Of a stretch of 64,000 nt of DNA, positions 11,601-20,484 are shown piece after piece. A program made the translations under genes and the position numbers. The notes beneath the pieces are model-generated. The model made no database searches, had not been told where the DNA came from, and saw only the letters and a list, made by a program, of their open reading frames with translations. The DNA comes from DASQPA01 sp963757335 (GTDB lineage: Bacteria > Acidobacteriota > Thermoanaerobaculia > Multivoradales > UBA5704): contig CAVWRJ010000025.1 of NCBI GenBank assembly GCA_963757335.1, positions 186,001 through 250,000 on the forward strand. The letters run 5' to 3'. The first letter of the stretch is position 1. Each line of letters starts with the position of its first letter.

Positions 11601-13538
11601 GTGCCGCGCATCCATCTCCTCCCCGATCACCTGGTCTCCCAGATCGCCGCCGGCGAGGTGGTGGAGCGGCCGGCGTCGGTGGTCAAGGAGCTGGTCGAGA
11701 ACGCCCTGGACTCCGGCGCCACCGAGATGCGGGTCGAGCTCGAAGGGGGAGGCAAGACACGGATCGCGGTTTTCGACAATGGCTGCGGCATGGGGCGGGA
11801 GGACGCCCTCCTCGCCTTCGATCAGCACGCGACCTCCAAGATCGCTAGCTTCGAGGACCTGGAGCGGGTCGCTACCCTGGGCTTCCGCGGCGAGGCCCTG
11901 TGCTCGATCGCCGCGGTGGCCAGAGTCGAGCTCACCACCGCCGAGCAGCCGGGGGACGGCCAGCGGGTGCTCATCGAGGGCGGCCGCATCCGGGTCGCCG
12001 AGCCGCACGCCCGGCCGCGGGGCACCTCGATCGAGGTGCGGTCGCTGTTCTTCAACGTCCCCGCCCGGCGCAAGTTTCTGAAGGCCCGGGAGACCGAGCT
12101 CCGCCGCGCTCTGGAGGTGGTGCAGGGGTACGCCCTCGCCCGGCCGGACGTGCGCTTCGAGGTCGTCCACGAGGGGCGCACTCTCTTGGATGCCCTCGCC
12201 TCGCCCGGGCAGGAGGGTGGCGAGGAGCGCGGGGCGCGCGAGCGGATCGCCCAGATCTTCGGCGCCGCCTTCGCCGCCGCCCTGGCCGAGATCCCCGCGG
12301 CAGAGGGGCTCTCCGCCGAGCCTCCGGGCGAGTCGCTCGGCGGCTTCATCGGCAATCCCCAGACGGCCCGCGGACACCGCCAGTTCGTCTTCGTCAACCG
12401 CCGGCTCCTCCGCGACCGGATGGTGCTCGGCACCTTCTACCGCGCCGTCCGCGAGGAGTGGCGGAGCGAGGACTTCCCGGCCCTCTTCCTCTTCCTCGAC
12501 CTGCCGCCGGAGGAGGTGGACGTCAACGTCCACCCGCAGAAGGCGGAGGTCCGCTTCCGCGATCCCGGGCTCCTCGACCGGCTCTCCCGCACTCTGCGCC
12601 GCGGCCTCGAGCGGGCCCGCGGCGAGGAGCCGGCCCCCCTGCGCTCGCCGCGCGGCAGCGAGCCCACCACCCCCTTCGCCTGGCAGGGGCTGGGGGAGCG
12701 CGCCGGGTGGGGAGTCGGACCTTCCGAGATCCGCGAGGGCCCCCCGGCCGGCTCGCCTCCCGTCGCCTATCCACTGCCGCCGTCGCCAATGCCGTCAATG
12801 CCGCCGATGTCGCCCATGCCGCCAATGTCGGCGCCACCGCCGCCAGTGGAACCGCTTCCCGGCCTTCCCGGGCGCCTGGCTGCCGCCAGCTACGCACCGC
12901 TCTCCCGCGCTCCGGTACCGCTCAGCGGGCGGAAGGAGGGGGGGAGCCGCTCCTTCCGCCTGCTCGGCCAGTACAAGGGGACCTTGATCCTCCTCGAAGG
13001 CCCCGACGGTCTCTACCTCGTCGACCAGCACGTGGCGCACGAGCGCATCCTCTACGAGCGCCTGCGCCGCGCTCTTCACGCCGAGCGGACCGCCGTCCAG
13101 ACCCTCCTCCATCCGCCGCTCCTGGAACTCGGGCCGGCCGAGCGCCTGCGCCTCCTGGAGTTGGAGCCCCGGCTGGAGGCGTGCGGCTTCGGCCTCGCCG
13201 CCCTCTCCGGCGACACCCTGGCCCTGACCGCGGTGCCTGCCGTCCTCGGGATGGCCGAGGCCGAGGCCCTCCTCGGCCGGCTCGCTTCCGAAGTTGGGGA
13301 AGGGGATACCGGGGAAGGGGATACCGGAGACCTCCGCGGGCCCATTCTCGACGCTCTCGCCGCGAGCCTCGCCTGCAAAGCCGCGGTCAAGATGCACCAC
13401 CCCTTAGCGCCGCTCGAAATGGAGGCCCTGGTGGGGGAGCTTTTCGCCGCCGAGCAGCCCTACGCCTGCCCCCACGGGCGGCCGATCGTCCTCCAGATGA
13501 CCGACGTGGATCTCGAACGGAGGTTCGGGAGGAGATAG
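11601..13538 (+). CDS. mutL: DNA mismatch repair protein MutL
   Basis: A 645-residue MutL. The N-terminal GHKL ATPase has ELVENALDSGATE, DNGCGMG and GFRGEALCSI. The C-terminal dimerisation domain retains the endonuclease-type motif DQHVAHERILYE (DQHA-x2-E-x4-E form), ACKAAVKMHHP and CPHGRP, so it is probably a nicking MutL as in species lacking MutH. The linker carries a 9-bp tandem repeat encoding Met-Pro-x triplets (12789-12833) and a 15-bp repeat encoding GEGDT twice (13296-13325). The GTG start has TAGAAT at 11589-11594 six bases upstream and no ribosome site, suggesting a leaderless message. Confidence 0.95.
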   Translation: MPRIHLLPDHLVSQIAAGEVVERPASVVKELVENALDSGATEMRVELEGGGKTRIAVFDNGCGMGREDALLAFDQHATSKIASFEDLERVATLGFRGEALCSIAAVARVELTTAEQPGDGQRVLIEGGRIRVAEPHARPRGTSIEVRSLFFNVPARRKFLKARETELRRALEVVQGYALARPDVRFEVVHEGRTLLDALASPGQEGGEERGARERIAQIFGAAFAAALAEIPAAEGLSAEPPGESLGGFIGNPQTARGHRQFVFVNRRLLRDRMVLGTFYRAVREEWRSEDFPALFLFLDLPPEEVDVNVHPQKAEVRFRDPGLLDRLSRTLRRGLERARGEEPAPLRSPRGSEPTTPFAWQGLGERAGWGVGPSEIREGPPAGSPPVAYPLPPSPMPSMPPMSPMPPMSAPPPPVEPLPGLPGRLAAASYAPLSRAPVPLSGRKEGGSRSFRLLGQYKGTLILLEGPDGLYLVDQHVAHERILYERLRRALHAERTAVQTLLHPPLLELGPAERLRLLELEPRLEACGFGLAALSGDTLALTAVPAVLGMAEAEALLGRLASEVGEGDTGEGDTGDLRGPILDALAASLACKAAVKMHHPLAPLEMEALVGELFAAEQPYACPHGRPIVLQMTDVDLERRFGRR

Positions 13539-13550
13539 CATCTCTCCGCC

Positions 13551-14249
13551 ATGATCCTCGGACGCCGGACCGCCACCCCCTTCGAGCAACGGATCGGCTA
13601 CCGCTTCAAGCAGGTGGCCTATCTGGATCTCGCCCTCACCCACCGCTCCTTTGCCAACGAGCAGGGGGTCGAGGCCAACTACGAGCGCCTGGAGTTCCTG
13701 GGCGATGCCGTGCTCGGCCTCGTCACCACCGAATGGCTCTACCGGAACCTCCCCGGGCTGCCGGAGGGCGATCTGACCAAGCGCAAGAACCACCTGGTGA
13801 GCAAGGACGTGCTCGCCCCCTACGCTCAGCGGATGTGCTTGGGCGAGGTGCTCCGCCTGGGGGTGGGGGAGGAGCGCTCGGGCGGGCGCGCCAAGACCTC
13901 GCTCCTCGCCAACTCCATGGAGGCGGTCTTCGGCGCCGTCTACCTGGACGGCGGGATCGAGGCGGCGCGGACGGCGATCCTCCCCATGCTCCTCGAAGGC
14001 TCGGGCGAGCGCCCGCCGGCCGCCATCGACCGCGACGCCAAGACCCGTCTCCAGGAGGTCGCGCAAGGGAAGGGCTGGGCCCTCCCCGAGTACCGCCTGG
14101 CCGCCGAGTCGGGCCCCGATCACAGCAAAGTCTTCACCGTCGAGTGCTGGCTCCAGGGCGAGCGGATCGGCGCGGGCGAAGGGCCGAGCAAGAAGATTGC
14201 CGAGCAGCGCGCCGCGGCAGACGCCCTCTCCCGCCTGCCAAACTCCTAA
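13551..14249 (+). CDS. rnc: ribonuclease III
   Basis: A 232-residue RNase III. The catalytic domain signature ERLEFLGDAVLGL is present, along with the second acidic cluster AVFGAVYLDGG. A C-terminal double-stranded RNA-binding domain spans about 160-230 (KTRLQEVAQGKGWALPEYRL, then GEGPSKKIAEQRAAADAL). It processes rRNA precursors and cuts structured RNA. It starts 12 bases after mutL and is probably co-transcribed with it. Length and domain order are normal. Confidence 0.96.
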   Translation: MILGRRTATPFEQRIGYRFKQVAYLDLALTHRSFANEQGVEANYERLEFLGDAVLGLVTTEWLYRNLPGLPEGDLTKRKNHLVSKDVLAPYAQRMCLGEVLRLGVGEERSGGRAKTSLLANSMEAVFGAVYLDGGIEAARTAILPMLLEGSGERPPAAIDRDAKTRLQEVAQGKGWALPEYRLAAESGPDHSKVFTVECWLQGERIGAGEGPSKKIAEQRAAADALSRLPNS

Positions 14250-14283
14250 GAGATATGATGTCGCTCTGGAGGGACGTCGAGCG

Positions 14284-14898
14284 ATGAAGAACCTGGGTTG
14301 TATTGCAGTCGTGGGGATTCTGGTCCTCGTGGGGATTGTGGGCGCCCTCTCGTCGACGGGGATCTACAACGGCCTCGTCGAAGCGCAGCAGGGGGTGGCG
14401 GCGCAGTGGGCGCAGGTCGAGAACGTCTACCAGCGCCGGGCCGACCTGGTGCCCAACCTGGTGGCGACGGTCAAGGCGGCCGCCAACTTCGAGCGCGACA
14501 CCCTGACCCAGGTGGTCGAGGCGCGGGCCCGGGTGGGATCGATCCAGGTCACCCCCCAGCTGTTAAACGACCCCGCCGCGTTCCAGCGCTTCCAGGCCGC
14601 CCAGGACGGCCTCTCCTCCGCCCTCTCGCGGCTCCTCGTCGTCTCCGAGCAGTACCCCGACCTCAAGTCCGTCGCCGGCTTCCGCGACCTGATGGTCGAG
14701 CTCGAAGGGACCGAGAACCGGATCGCCGTCGAGCGCCGGAGCTTCAACGAGGTCGCCCAGAGCTACAACACCCGGATCGCCCGGGTGCCAGCCGCCTGGT
14801 TCATCAGCCTCCTCCACTGGCCGTTCCAGCCCAAACCCTACTTCACGGCCCAGCCCGGCGCGGCGACGGCACCCAAGGTCGACTTCGGGGGGAAGTAG
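14284..14898 (+). CDS. LemA family protein
   Basis: A 204-residue protein with one N-terminal membrane segment (residues 6-25), a short YNGLVEAQ and then the LemA helical core (VAAQWAQVENVYQRRADLVP; ALSRLLVVSEQYPDLKS; EGTENRIAVERRSFNEVAQS). LemA proteins are membrane-anchored with an outward helical bundle; their role is not settled. The start at 14284 lies ten bases after GGAGGGACG, and TATGAT at 14254-14259 could be a -10 box. An upstream in-frame start inside rnc is not used. Confidence 0.92.
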   Translation: MKNLGCIAVVGILVLVGIVGALSSTGIYNGLVEAQQGVAAQWAQVENVYQRRADLVPNLVATVKAAANFERDTLTQVVEARARVGSIQVTPQLLNDPAAFQRFQAAQDGLSSALSRLLVVSEQYPDLKSVAGFRDLMVELEGTENRIAVERRSFNEVAQSYNTRIARVPAAWFISLLHWPFQPKPYFTAQPGAATAPKVDFGGK

Positions 14899-14926
14899 TC
14901 GTCTACGGCAGCGATGTGCGGGGTCC

Positions 14927-14985
14927 GTTGGATCCGAGGACGGGCGACTGGCTGCGCGGAGCGCCCGAAGGAGACCGCCCGCAGG
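14927..14985. repeat. 59-bp dispersed repeat, copy A
   Basis: From GTTGGATCCGAGG to CGCCCGCAGG this stretch matches 16338-16396 at 56 of 59 positions. It contains an internal inverted match (GGGCG and CGCCC). Copy A is intergenic, between the LemA gene and the first adaptor gene. Confidence 0.85.
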
Positions 14986-15108
14986 TTCGAACCGGACCCC
15001 GTTCCGGCGCGGGGCGGGGAAGCTCCACCGCCGTCTCGACTGTTCTGGCAAGAGGGCCGAGGCGGCCGGCTGGACAAACATGCCTGTCTTGACGTAGAAG
15101 TTTCAGAA

Positions 15109-16314
15109 ATGTCTCACGTGCGATCCCTCATTCTCCTTCTCGCCCTGGTTCCCCTGCTCGGCTGCGCCGGAGCGGGAGCGCAGACTGGAGCCGCGGCGGC
15201 GTCCGGGTCGGACCTGGTGACCCGGCGCGGCAGCCTCCGCGAGCGTCTGGTCCTGACCGGCGAGCTCAAGGCCGGGCGGGCGGCCGAGCTGGTCGTGCCG
15301 CGCACCCCCTCCTGGCAGCTCCAGATCCGCTGGATGGAGAAAGACGGCACCCCGGTCAAGGTCGGGCAGAAGGTGGTCGAGTTCGACAACTCCCAGTTCA
15401 CCTCGGACTTAGACGAGAAGCGGCTGACCGTGACCCAGGCCGCGGACGACCTGGAGAAGGGCCGCGCCGAGGCGGCGACCACGCTCGCCGAGAAGCAGTT
15501 CGCCGTCGAGGAGAAGAAGAACGACCGGGAGAAGGCGCGGATCGCCGCCTCGGTTCCGCAGTCGCTCCTCCCTCTCCTCGAATACCAGGAGCGCCAGCTC
15601 ACTCTCCGCAAGGCCGAGGTGGCGGTCGAGAAGGCCGAGGCGGATCTGGCGGCAGCGCGGGAGGGGAGCGCCGCCGACCTCGGCGTGCACGAGGTGGACC
15701 TGGCGAAGGCGCGGCGCGAGATCCATGCCGCGGAAGCGGCCATCTCCGCCCTCGTCCTCACTGCCCCGCGCGACGGCATCCTCGTCGTCGCCGATCACCC
15801 CTTCGAGGGGCGGAAGGTCGAGGAGGGGGATAACGTCTGGGCCGGGCTGCCGGTGGTGAGTTTGCCCGACCTCTCCTCCCTGGCGGTCGAGGCCACTCTC
15901 TCGGACGTCGACGACGGCCGCGTGCTGCCGGGGATGGCCGCCCTCTGCACCCTGGACGCCTATCCCGGCGAGAGCTTCACCGCCCGGGTCCTCGCGGTCT
16001 CCGCGGTGGCCCGCGAGGCGGCCCGGAGCTCGCTCCTGCGGAGCTTCAAGGTCCGGCTCGGGCTCGACCGGGTCGACAGCGGGCGGATGCGGCCGGGGAT
16101 GTCGGTCAAGGTCGAGGTCCTCGGGCCGGAGGTCAAGGACGCCGTGCTCGCCCCCCGCGCCGGCCTCGACCTCGCCGGTCCCCCCCGCGCCCGGCTGGCC
16201 GCCGGCGGCTCGGTCCCGGTGCGGCTCGGCACCTGCGACGCCACCGCCTGCGTCGTCCTCTCCGGCCTCGGGCCGGGCACCCGGCTCCGCGCGGCGGGAA
16301 CGGGGAAGGCCTGA
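15109..16314 (+). CDS. HlyD/MacA-type periplasmic adaptor, lipoprotein
   Basis: A 401-residue membrane-fusion protein with a lipobox LLGC (Cys19), so lipid-anchored. After a lipoyl-type half (about 40-100) comes a long coiled coil (about 105-210, Lys/Glu/Ala-rich), the second lipoyl half with LVLTAPRDGILVVAD, and a beta-barrel region with VEATLSDVDDGRVLPGM. Such adaptors connect an inner-membrane transporter to an outer-membrane channel. It is the first of three consecutive adaptor genes. Start 15109 is chosen because the signal peptide begins there; the frame is open further upstream. Confidence 0.85.
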   Translation: MSHVRSLILLLALVPLLGCAGAGAQTGAAAASGSDLVTRRGSLRERLVLTGELKAGRAAELVVPRTPSWQLQIRWMEKDGTPVKVGQKVVEFDNSQFTSDLDEKRLTVTQAADDLEKGRAEAATTLAEKQFAVEEKKNDREKARIAASVPQSLLPLLEYQERQLTLRKAEVAVEKAEADLAAAREGSAADLGVHEVDLAKARREIHAAEAAISALVLTAPRDGILVVADHPFEGRKVEEGDNVWAGLPVVSLPDLSSLAVEATLSDVDDGRVLPGMAALCTLDAYPGESFTARVLAVSAVAREAARSSLLRSFKVRLGLDRVDSGRMRPGMSVKVEVLGPEVKDAVLAPRAGLDLAGPPRARLAAGGSVPVRLGTCDATACVVLSGLGPGTRLRAAGTGKA

Positions 16315-16315
16315 A

Positions 16316-17686
16316 GTGAGCGAAGGTACAGGCTCCGGTTGGTTCCGAGGACGGGCGACTGGCCGCGCGGAGCGCCCGAAGGAGCCCGCCCGCAGGAGCG
16401 ACCGGAGCGATCGGAGCCATCGGAGCCAATCTCTGAGCGAGCGCCCTGGCACACCCCGGCGGCACCCCTTACGGCGGATTCTGGTCGCCGCCGCACTCCT
16501 CGCCGGGCTGGGCCTCTGGTGGCTGGCCGGCCGTGCCTCCGGGGCGGCCGACGGCGGCTGGGTCGAGGTCCGCCGGGACGACCTGGTGCTCGGCGCCGAA
16601 GTCACCGGCACCCTGGCGGCGCTCGACTCGGCCTTCGTGGGGCCGCCGCAGATCCCCGACCTGTGGAACCAGAAGATCGCCTTCCTGGCCCCCGAGGGGA
16701 CCGAGGTGAAGAAGGGGACGCCGGTCCTGACCCTCGACAGCTCCGACCTCGCCCACAAGCTGGTCGGGAAGATCTCCGAGGCGAGCTCGGCCGAAAAGGA
16801 GCTGGAGAAGCGGGAGGCGAGCCTCGCCCAGGCGCGGAGCGACGACGAGCTCCATCTGGCCGAGGCGGAGGCGAAGCGCAAGCGGTTCGCCTTGAAGGCC
16901 GACGTGCCCCCCGAGATCGTCGCCGGCCACGAGATCCTGGAAGCGCGCGGCGACCTCGCTCTCGCCGAGCGCGAGATCGCCTATGTGCGGCAACGGCTGG
17001 GCTTCGCCTCCCAGCAGGGCGGCGCGGAGATCGGGGAGCTGCGCGACCGGCGCGACCGGGCGGCGGCGCGGGTGGCCGAGATGCGGGCGCAGATCGAGAG
17101 CATGACCGTCCGGGCGCCGCGCCCCGGCACCGTCGTCTACGTTGCCGATCGCCGGGGGGAGAAGAAGAAGGTGGGGGACTCGGTCTGGCAGGGGGAGCGG
17201 GTGATCGAGATTCCCGATCTTACGCGACTGCGGGCCGACGCCCAGGTCGACGAGGCCGATGCCGGCCGGATCGCGGCCGGCCAGCGGGTCCGGCTGCGGC
17301 TCGACGCCCATCCCGACCTCCTCTTCACCGGCCGGGTGGAGGTGATCCACGAAGCGGTCGAGACCAAGAGCGACAACGACCGGCAGAAGGTGGTCGACCT
17401 GACCGTGGCGCTCGACCGCACGGACCCGCTCCGCATGCGCCCCGGGATGCGCTTTCGCGGCCAGGTCGAGACCGGCCGGGCCCCGGGGGTCCTCCTCGTC
17501 CCCGCCGAGGCGGTCCTCGTCACCGCCGCGGGGCCGCTGGTCTACCGGAAGACCCTTTTCGGGGTGGAACCGGTGCAGCCGCGGTTAGGACGGCGCAACG
17601 CCGGGGAGGTCGAGGTCCTGGGCGGCCTCGCCGCCGGCGACCGGCTGTCGCGCGCCCCCGCCCGGCTTCACGAGGAGGGGACTTGA
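16316..17686 (+). CDS. HlyD-family periplasmic adaptor, second in series
   Basis: A 456-residue adaptor with one membrane segment (about 58-75) preceded by an unusual basic cytoplasmic tail. A coiled coil (about 155-255, ASSAEKELEKREASLAQARS) separates the lipoyl halves, and MTVRAPRPGTVVYVADRRGE begins the second half. GTG 16316 starts one base after the stop of the previous gene. No downstream ATG or GTG precedes the membrane segment, so the tail, which encodes the 59-bp dispersed repeat (16338-16396) and a 9-bp repeat (Arg-Ser-Asp triplets), seems to be translated. Confidence 0.83.
   Translation: MSEGTGSGWFRGRATGRAERPKEPARRSDRSDRSHRSQSLSERPGTPRRHPLRRILVAAALLAGLGLWWLAGRASGAADGGWVEVRRDDLVLGAEVTGTLAALDSAFVGPPQIPDLWNQKIAFLAPEGTEVKKGTPVLTLDSSDLAHKLVGKISEASSAEKELEKREASLAQARSDDELHLAEAEAKRKRFALKADVPPEIVAGHEILEARGDLALAEREIAYVRQRLGFASQQGGAEIGELRDRRDRAAARVAEMRAQIESMTVRAPRPGTVVYVADRRGEKKKVGDSVWQGERVIEIPDLTRLRADAQVDEADAGRIAAGQRVRLRLDAHPDLLFTGRVEVIHEAVETKSDNDRQKVVDLTVALDRTDPLRMRPGMRFRGQVETGRAPGVLLVPAEAVLVTAAGPLVYRKTLFGVEPVQPRLGRRNAGEVEVLGGLAAGDRLSRAPARLHEEGT
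16338..16396. repeat. 59-bp dispersed repeat, copy B (inside a coding region)
   Basis: It matches 14927-14985 at 56 of 59 positions. This copy lies within the N-terminal coding part of the second adaptor gene, so the repeat has been absorbed into a reading frame. Confidence 0.85.
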
Positions 17687-19068
17687 GCCGCCCCCGGCCG
17701 CTCCTCGCCGTTCTCGCGAGCGTTGTGCTCCTCGCCGTCCTCGCCGGGGCCGCCTTCCTGCCGCTCGGCCGAACCGGGTTTGCGAGGGGGAGGGACGACA
17801 TCGCCACCCTGCGGGTCGAGCCGGAGCGCTTCGTCCACCGGGTGCCGGCGGAGGGCAACCTGCAGGCGACCCGCGCCACGGCGATCGCGGTACCCCCGGG
17901 GGCGGAAGGGCCGCTCCGGATCGCCTGGCTGGCGCCCGAGGGGGCTCTGGTCAAGGCCGGCGATCCGGTGATCCGTTTCGACCCCACCGACATGGAGAAG
18001 GCGCTCCGGGACGCCGAGGACGACCTCGCCAAGTCGCGCTTCAAAACCGCCAAGGAGAGGGCGGAGAGCGCGGCCGAGATCCATAAGCTCGCCGCCGACG
18101 CCCGGGTGGCCGAGCTGGAGCTCGACGGCTCCCACCGCTTCCAGAAGAAGGACGAGACGATCTTCTCGCGCAACGAGCGGATCGAGTCGGAGCTCGACGG
18201 CGGCCTGGCGGGTGTCCGGGCCCGGCATGCCCGCGTCGCGGAGCAGGGCAAGAAGCGGCTGTCGCAGGCCGAGCTCGACCTCCTCGCCATCCAGGGCCGG
18301 CAGGCGGACTTCAAGATCGGGGAGGCCCGGCAGGGGCTCGCCGCCCTCTCGGTGACCGCCCCTCACGACGGCATCCTCGTCTTCCGCCGCGACTACCGGG
18401 GCACCGCGCCGCGGGTGGGCGATACCGTCTGGCAGCAGCAGCCGCTCGCCGACATCCCGGACCTGGCGCAGATGCAGGCCGAGGTCTACGTCCTGGAAGC
18501 CGACGCCGGCGGCCTCGCGCCGGGCAAGCCGGCGACGGTCGAGCTCGAATCGGCCCCCGGCGTCGCCTACCCGGCGCGGATCGCCCGGGTCGACGCGCTC
18601 GCCAAGCCCCGCCTGCGCGGCTCGCCGGTGCAGTATTTCGCCGTCGTCCTCAAGCTGGCGCAGACCGACCCGGCGCGGATGAAGCCGGGGGCGCGGGTGC
18701 GTGCCCTCCTCACCCTCGACGAAGTGCCGAGCGCTCTGGTCGTGCCGCGCCAAGCGGTTTGCGAGCGCGGCGGCCGGACCGTCGTCTACCGGCGCGCTTC
18801 CGGGAGCGCTGGGAGCGCTGGGAGCGCCGGGAGCGGTTGGGAAGCGGTGCCGGTGACCCTCGGCCCCTCCGGCATGGGCCGGGTGGTGATCGCCGCCGGT
18901 CTCCGGCCGGGCGATACGGTGGCCCTGGGGGATCCTGAACGTGGCCCTGAGGGGGAAGGGCAGCCTGGCTCCGGCGGCTCCGGCGCCACCGGGCCGGGGG
19001 CCCCCGGAAAGACTCCGGCCGCCCCGTCCTCCCTGTCCAGGCCCAAGCGGCCGCGGAGCGCGCCATGA
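17683..19068 (+). CDS. HlyD-family periplasmic adaptor, third in series
   Basis: A 461-residue adaptor with an N-terminal membrane anchor (about 7-27), a coiled coil (about 105-200), LSVTAPHDGILVFRRDYRG at the second lipoyl half, and a barrel region. The start is TTG 17683, overlapping the previous stop by four bases and preceded by GAGGAGGGG. Near the C-terminus a 9-bp DNA repeat (18802-18837, four units) encodes Gly-Ser-Ala triplets, and the tail is Gly/Pro/Ser-rich. It is co-translated with the neighbouring adaptor and permease genes. Confidence 0.83.
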   Translation: MSRPRPLLAVLASVVLLAVLAGAAFLPLGRTGFARGRDDIATLRVEPERFVHRVPAEGNLQATRATAIAVPPGAEGPLRIAWLAPEGALVKAGDPVIRFDPTDMEKALRDAEDDLAKSRFKTAKERAESAAEIHKLAADARVAELELDGSHRFQKKDETIFSRNERIESELDGGLAGVRARHARVAEQGKKRLSQAELDLLAIQGRQADFKIGEARQGLAALSVTAPHDGILVFRRDYRGTAPRVGDTVWQQQPLADIPDLAQMQAEVYVLEADAGGLAPGKPATVELESAPGVAYPARIARVDALAKPRLRGSPVQYFAVVLKLAQTDPARMKPGARVRALLTLDEVPSALVVPRQAVCERGGRTVVYRRASGSAGSAGSAGSGWEAVPVTLGPSGMGRVVIAAGLRPGDTVALGDPERGPEGEGQPGSGGSGATGPGAPGKTPAAPSSLSRPKRPRSAP

Positions 19069-20300
19069 CCCCGGGCGAGGCGATCCGGACGGCGGTCGAC
19101 AACCTGGCCGGCCACAAGCTGCGCTCGGCCCTGACCATGCTGGGGATGATCTTCGGGGTGGGGGCGGTCATCGCCATGCTCTCGATCGGTGCCGGGGCCG
19201 AAAGGCAGGCCCTGGCGCTCGTCGAGCGGCTGGGTCTGCGCAACGTCCTCGTCCGCGCCAAGCCGTTCAAGGACGACGAGCTCAAGGAGATCCGCGCCAA
19301 GTCGCCGGGGGTCTCGCCGCGCGACGCCACCGCCATCGCCGAGGCGGTCCCCGGGGTCGAGGTGACGGCGCCCTCGCTCAAGATCGACCCCTACCGGGTG
19401 CTCTCGGCGGGGGGCAAGAGCGCCGCCACCGCCTATGGGGTGACCGCCCGCCACGCCGACCTCGCCCATCTGACCTTGGCCGAGGGGCGCTTCCTCGACC
19501 CCCTGGACGAGCGCACCCACGCCCAGGTCTGCGTCGTCGGGGCCGGCGTCCGCCGCGACCTTTTCGGCTATGGGCCGGCCCTCGGCCGCGACCTGAAGGT
19601 GGACGACGTCTGGCTGACGGTCGTCGGCGTGCTGGCGGCGGAGGGGGGGACGGGCGACACCTTCCAGGGGGTGAACGTGGGGTCGGTGGCGAACGCCATC
19701 TATCTGCCGGTCTCGACCGCGGAGAGGAAGTTCGAACACGCCCCGCTCGCCTCGCCGCTCGACGAGATCGTCATCCGCTTAAAGGACGGCATCCCCGCCG
19801 GGCAGGCGGCGCCGGCGATCCGGGAGCTCCTCGACCGCCTGCACGGCGGTGCCGCCGACTACGAGCTGGTGGTGCCCGCCGCCCTCTTCGAGCAGAGCCG
19901 GCGCACCCAGCGTCTGTTCAACGCCGTCATGGGGGCGATCGCCGGCATTTCGCTCCTCGTCGGCGGCATCGGAATCATGAACATCATGCTCGCCACGGTT
20001 CTGGAGCGCACCCGGGAGATCGGGGTCCGCCGCGCCGTGGGGGCGCGCGGCTCGGACATCCGCTTCCAGTTCATGGTCGAGTCCTTCGCCATCAGCCTCC
20101 TCGGCGGCGCCTGCGGGGTGGCGCTCGGCCTCGCCATCGCCCGCGGGGTGGCCGCCTGGGCGGGGTGGCCCACGGTCGTCACCCTCTCCTCGATCCTCAT
20201 CTCGACCGGGGTCGCCATGGCGGTGGGCCTCGCCTCCGGCCTCTACCCGGCGAGCCGGGCCGCGGCGCTCGACCCGATCGACGCCCTGCGCTACGAGTAG
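19065..20300 (+). CDS. MacB/FtsX-type ABC transporter permease
   Basis: A 411-residue permease of the MacB/LolC type: an N-terminal membrane segment (HKLRSALTMLGMIFGVGAV), a periplasmic core domain (about 60-260), then three C-terminal membrane segments, with the FtsX signature GGIGIMNIMLATVLERTREI and the final SRAAALDPIDALRYE. It overlaps the third adaptor by four bases (ATGA). MacB-type proteins use ATP to drive periplasmic movement rather than carry substrate through the membrane. The gene has no fused nucleotide-binding domain and no ATPase gene lies nearby, so an ATPase must come from elsewhere. Confidence 0.9.
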   Translation: MTPGEAIRTAVDNLAGHKLRSALTMLGMIFGVGAVIAMLSIGAGAERQALALVERLGLRNVLVRAKPFKDDELKEIRAKSPGVSPRDATAIAEAVPGVEVTAPSLKIDPYRVLSAGGKSAATAYGVTARHADLAHLTLAEGRFLDPLDERTHAQVCVVGAGVRRDLFGYGPALGRDLKVDDVWLTVVGVLAAEGGTGDTFQGVNVGSVANAIYLPVSTAERKFEHAPLASPLDEIVIRLKDGIPAGQAAPAIRELLDRLHGGAADYELVVPAALFEQSRRTQRLFNAVMGAIAGISLLVGGIGIMNIMLATVLERTREIGVRRAVGARGSDIRFQFMVESFAISLLGGACGVALGLAIARGVAAWAGWPTVVTLSSILISTGVAMAVGLASGLYPASRAAALDPIDALRYE

Positions 20301-20427
20301 GGGCCCCCGCAGGCCCCCGCCGAGCCCCCGCCGAGCCCCCTCCGATACTCGGGCTGTCCCGCTTCGGACCGCCCTCCCGCACTACTTCGCTGGGTTCGTA
20401 AGTGTCAGAAAGAGACTGACTTCGCGA

Positions 20428-20457
20428 TTGGACGGGGGGCGGAGTCTTTGCTATCCT
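20428..20457 (+). promoter_or_regulatory. candidate sigma-70-type promoter for the CheY-like gene
   Basis: TTGGAC (20428-20433) and TATCCT (20452-20457) are separated by 18 bases and lie 27 bases ahead of the ATG at 20485. Spacing and boxes are plausible; there is no direct evidence of use. Confidence 0.4.
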
Positions 20458-20484
20458 GCCGGCATCTTTTCGGGGGTTTTTTCG

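Noticed and set aside
14980..14993. tRNA-like T-arm (GGTTCGAACC)
   Set aside because: Only a short palindrome inside or beside the dispersed repeat; no acceptor, D or anticodon stems can be drawn around it.
20301..20345. Terminator after the first permease gene
   Set aside because: The C-rich GCCCCCGCCGA repeats form no convincing hairpin and no T-run follows.
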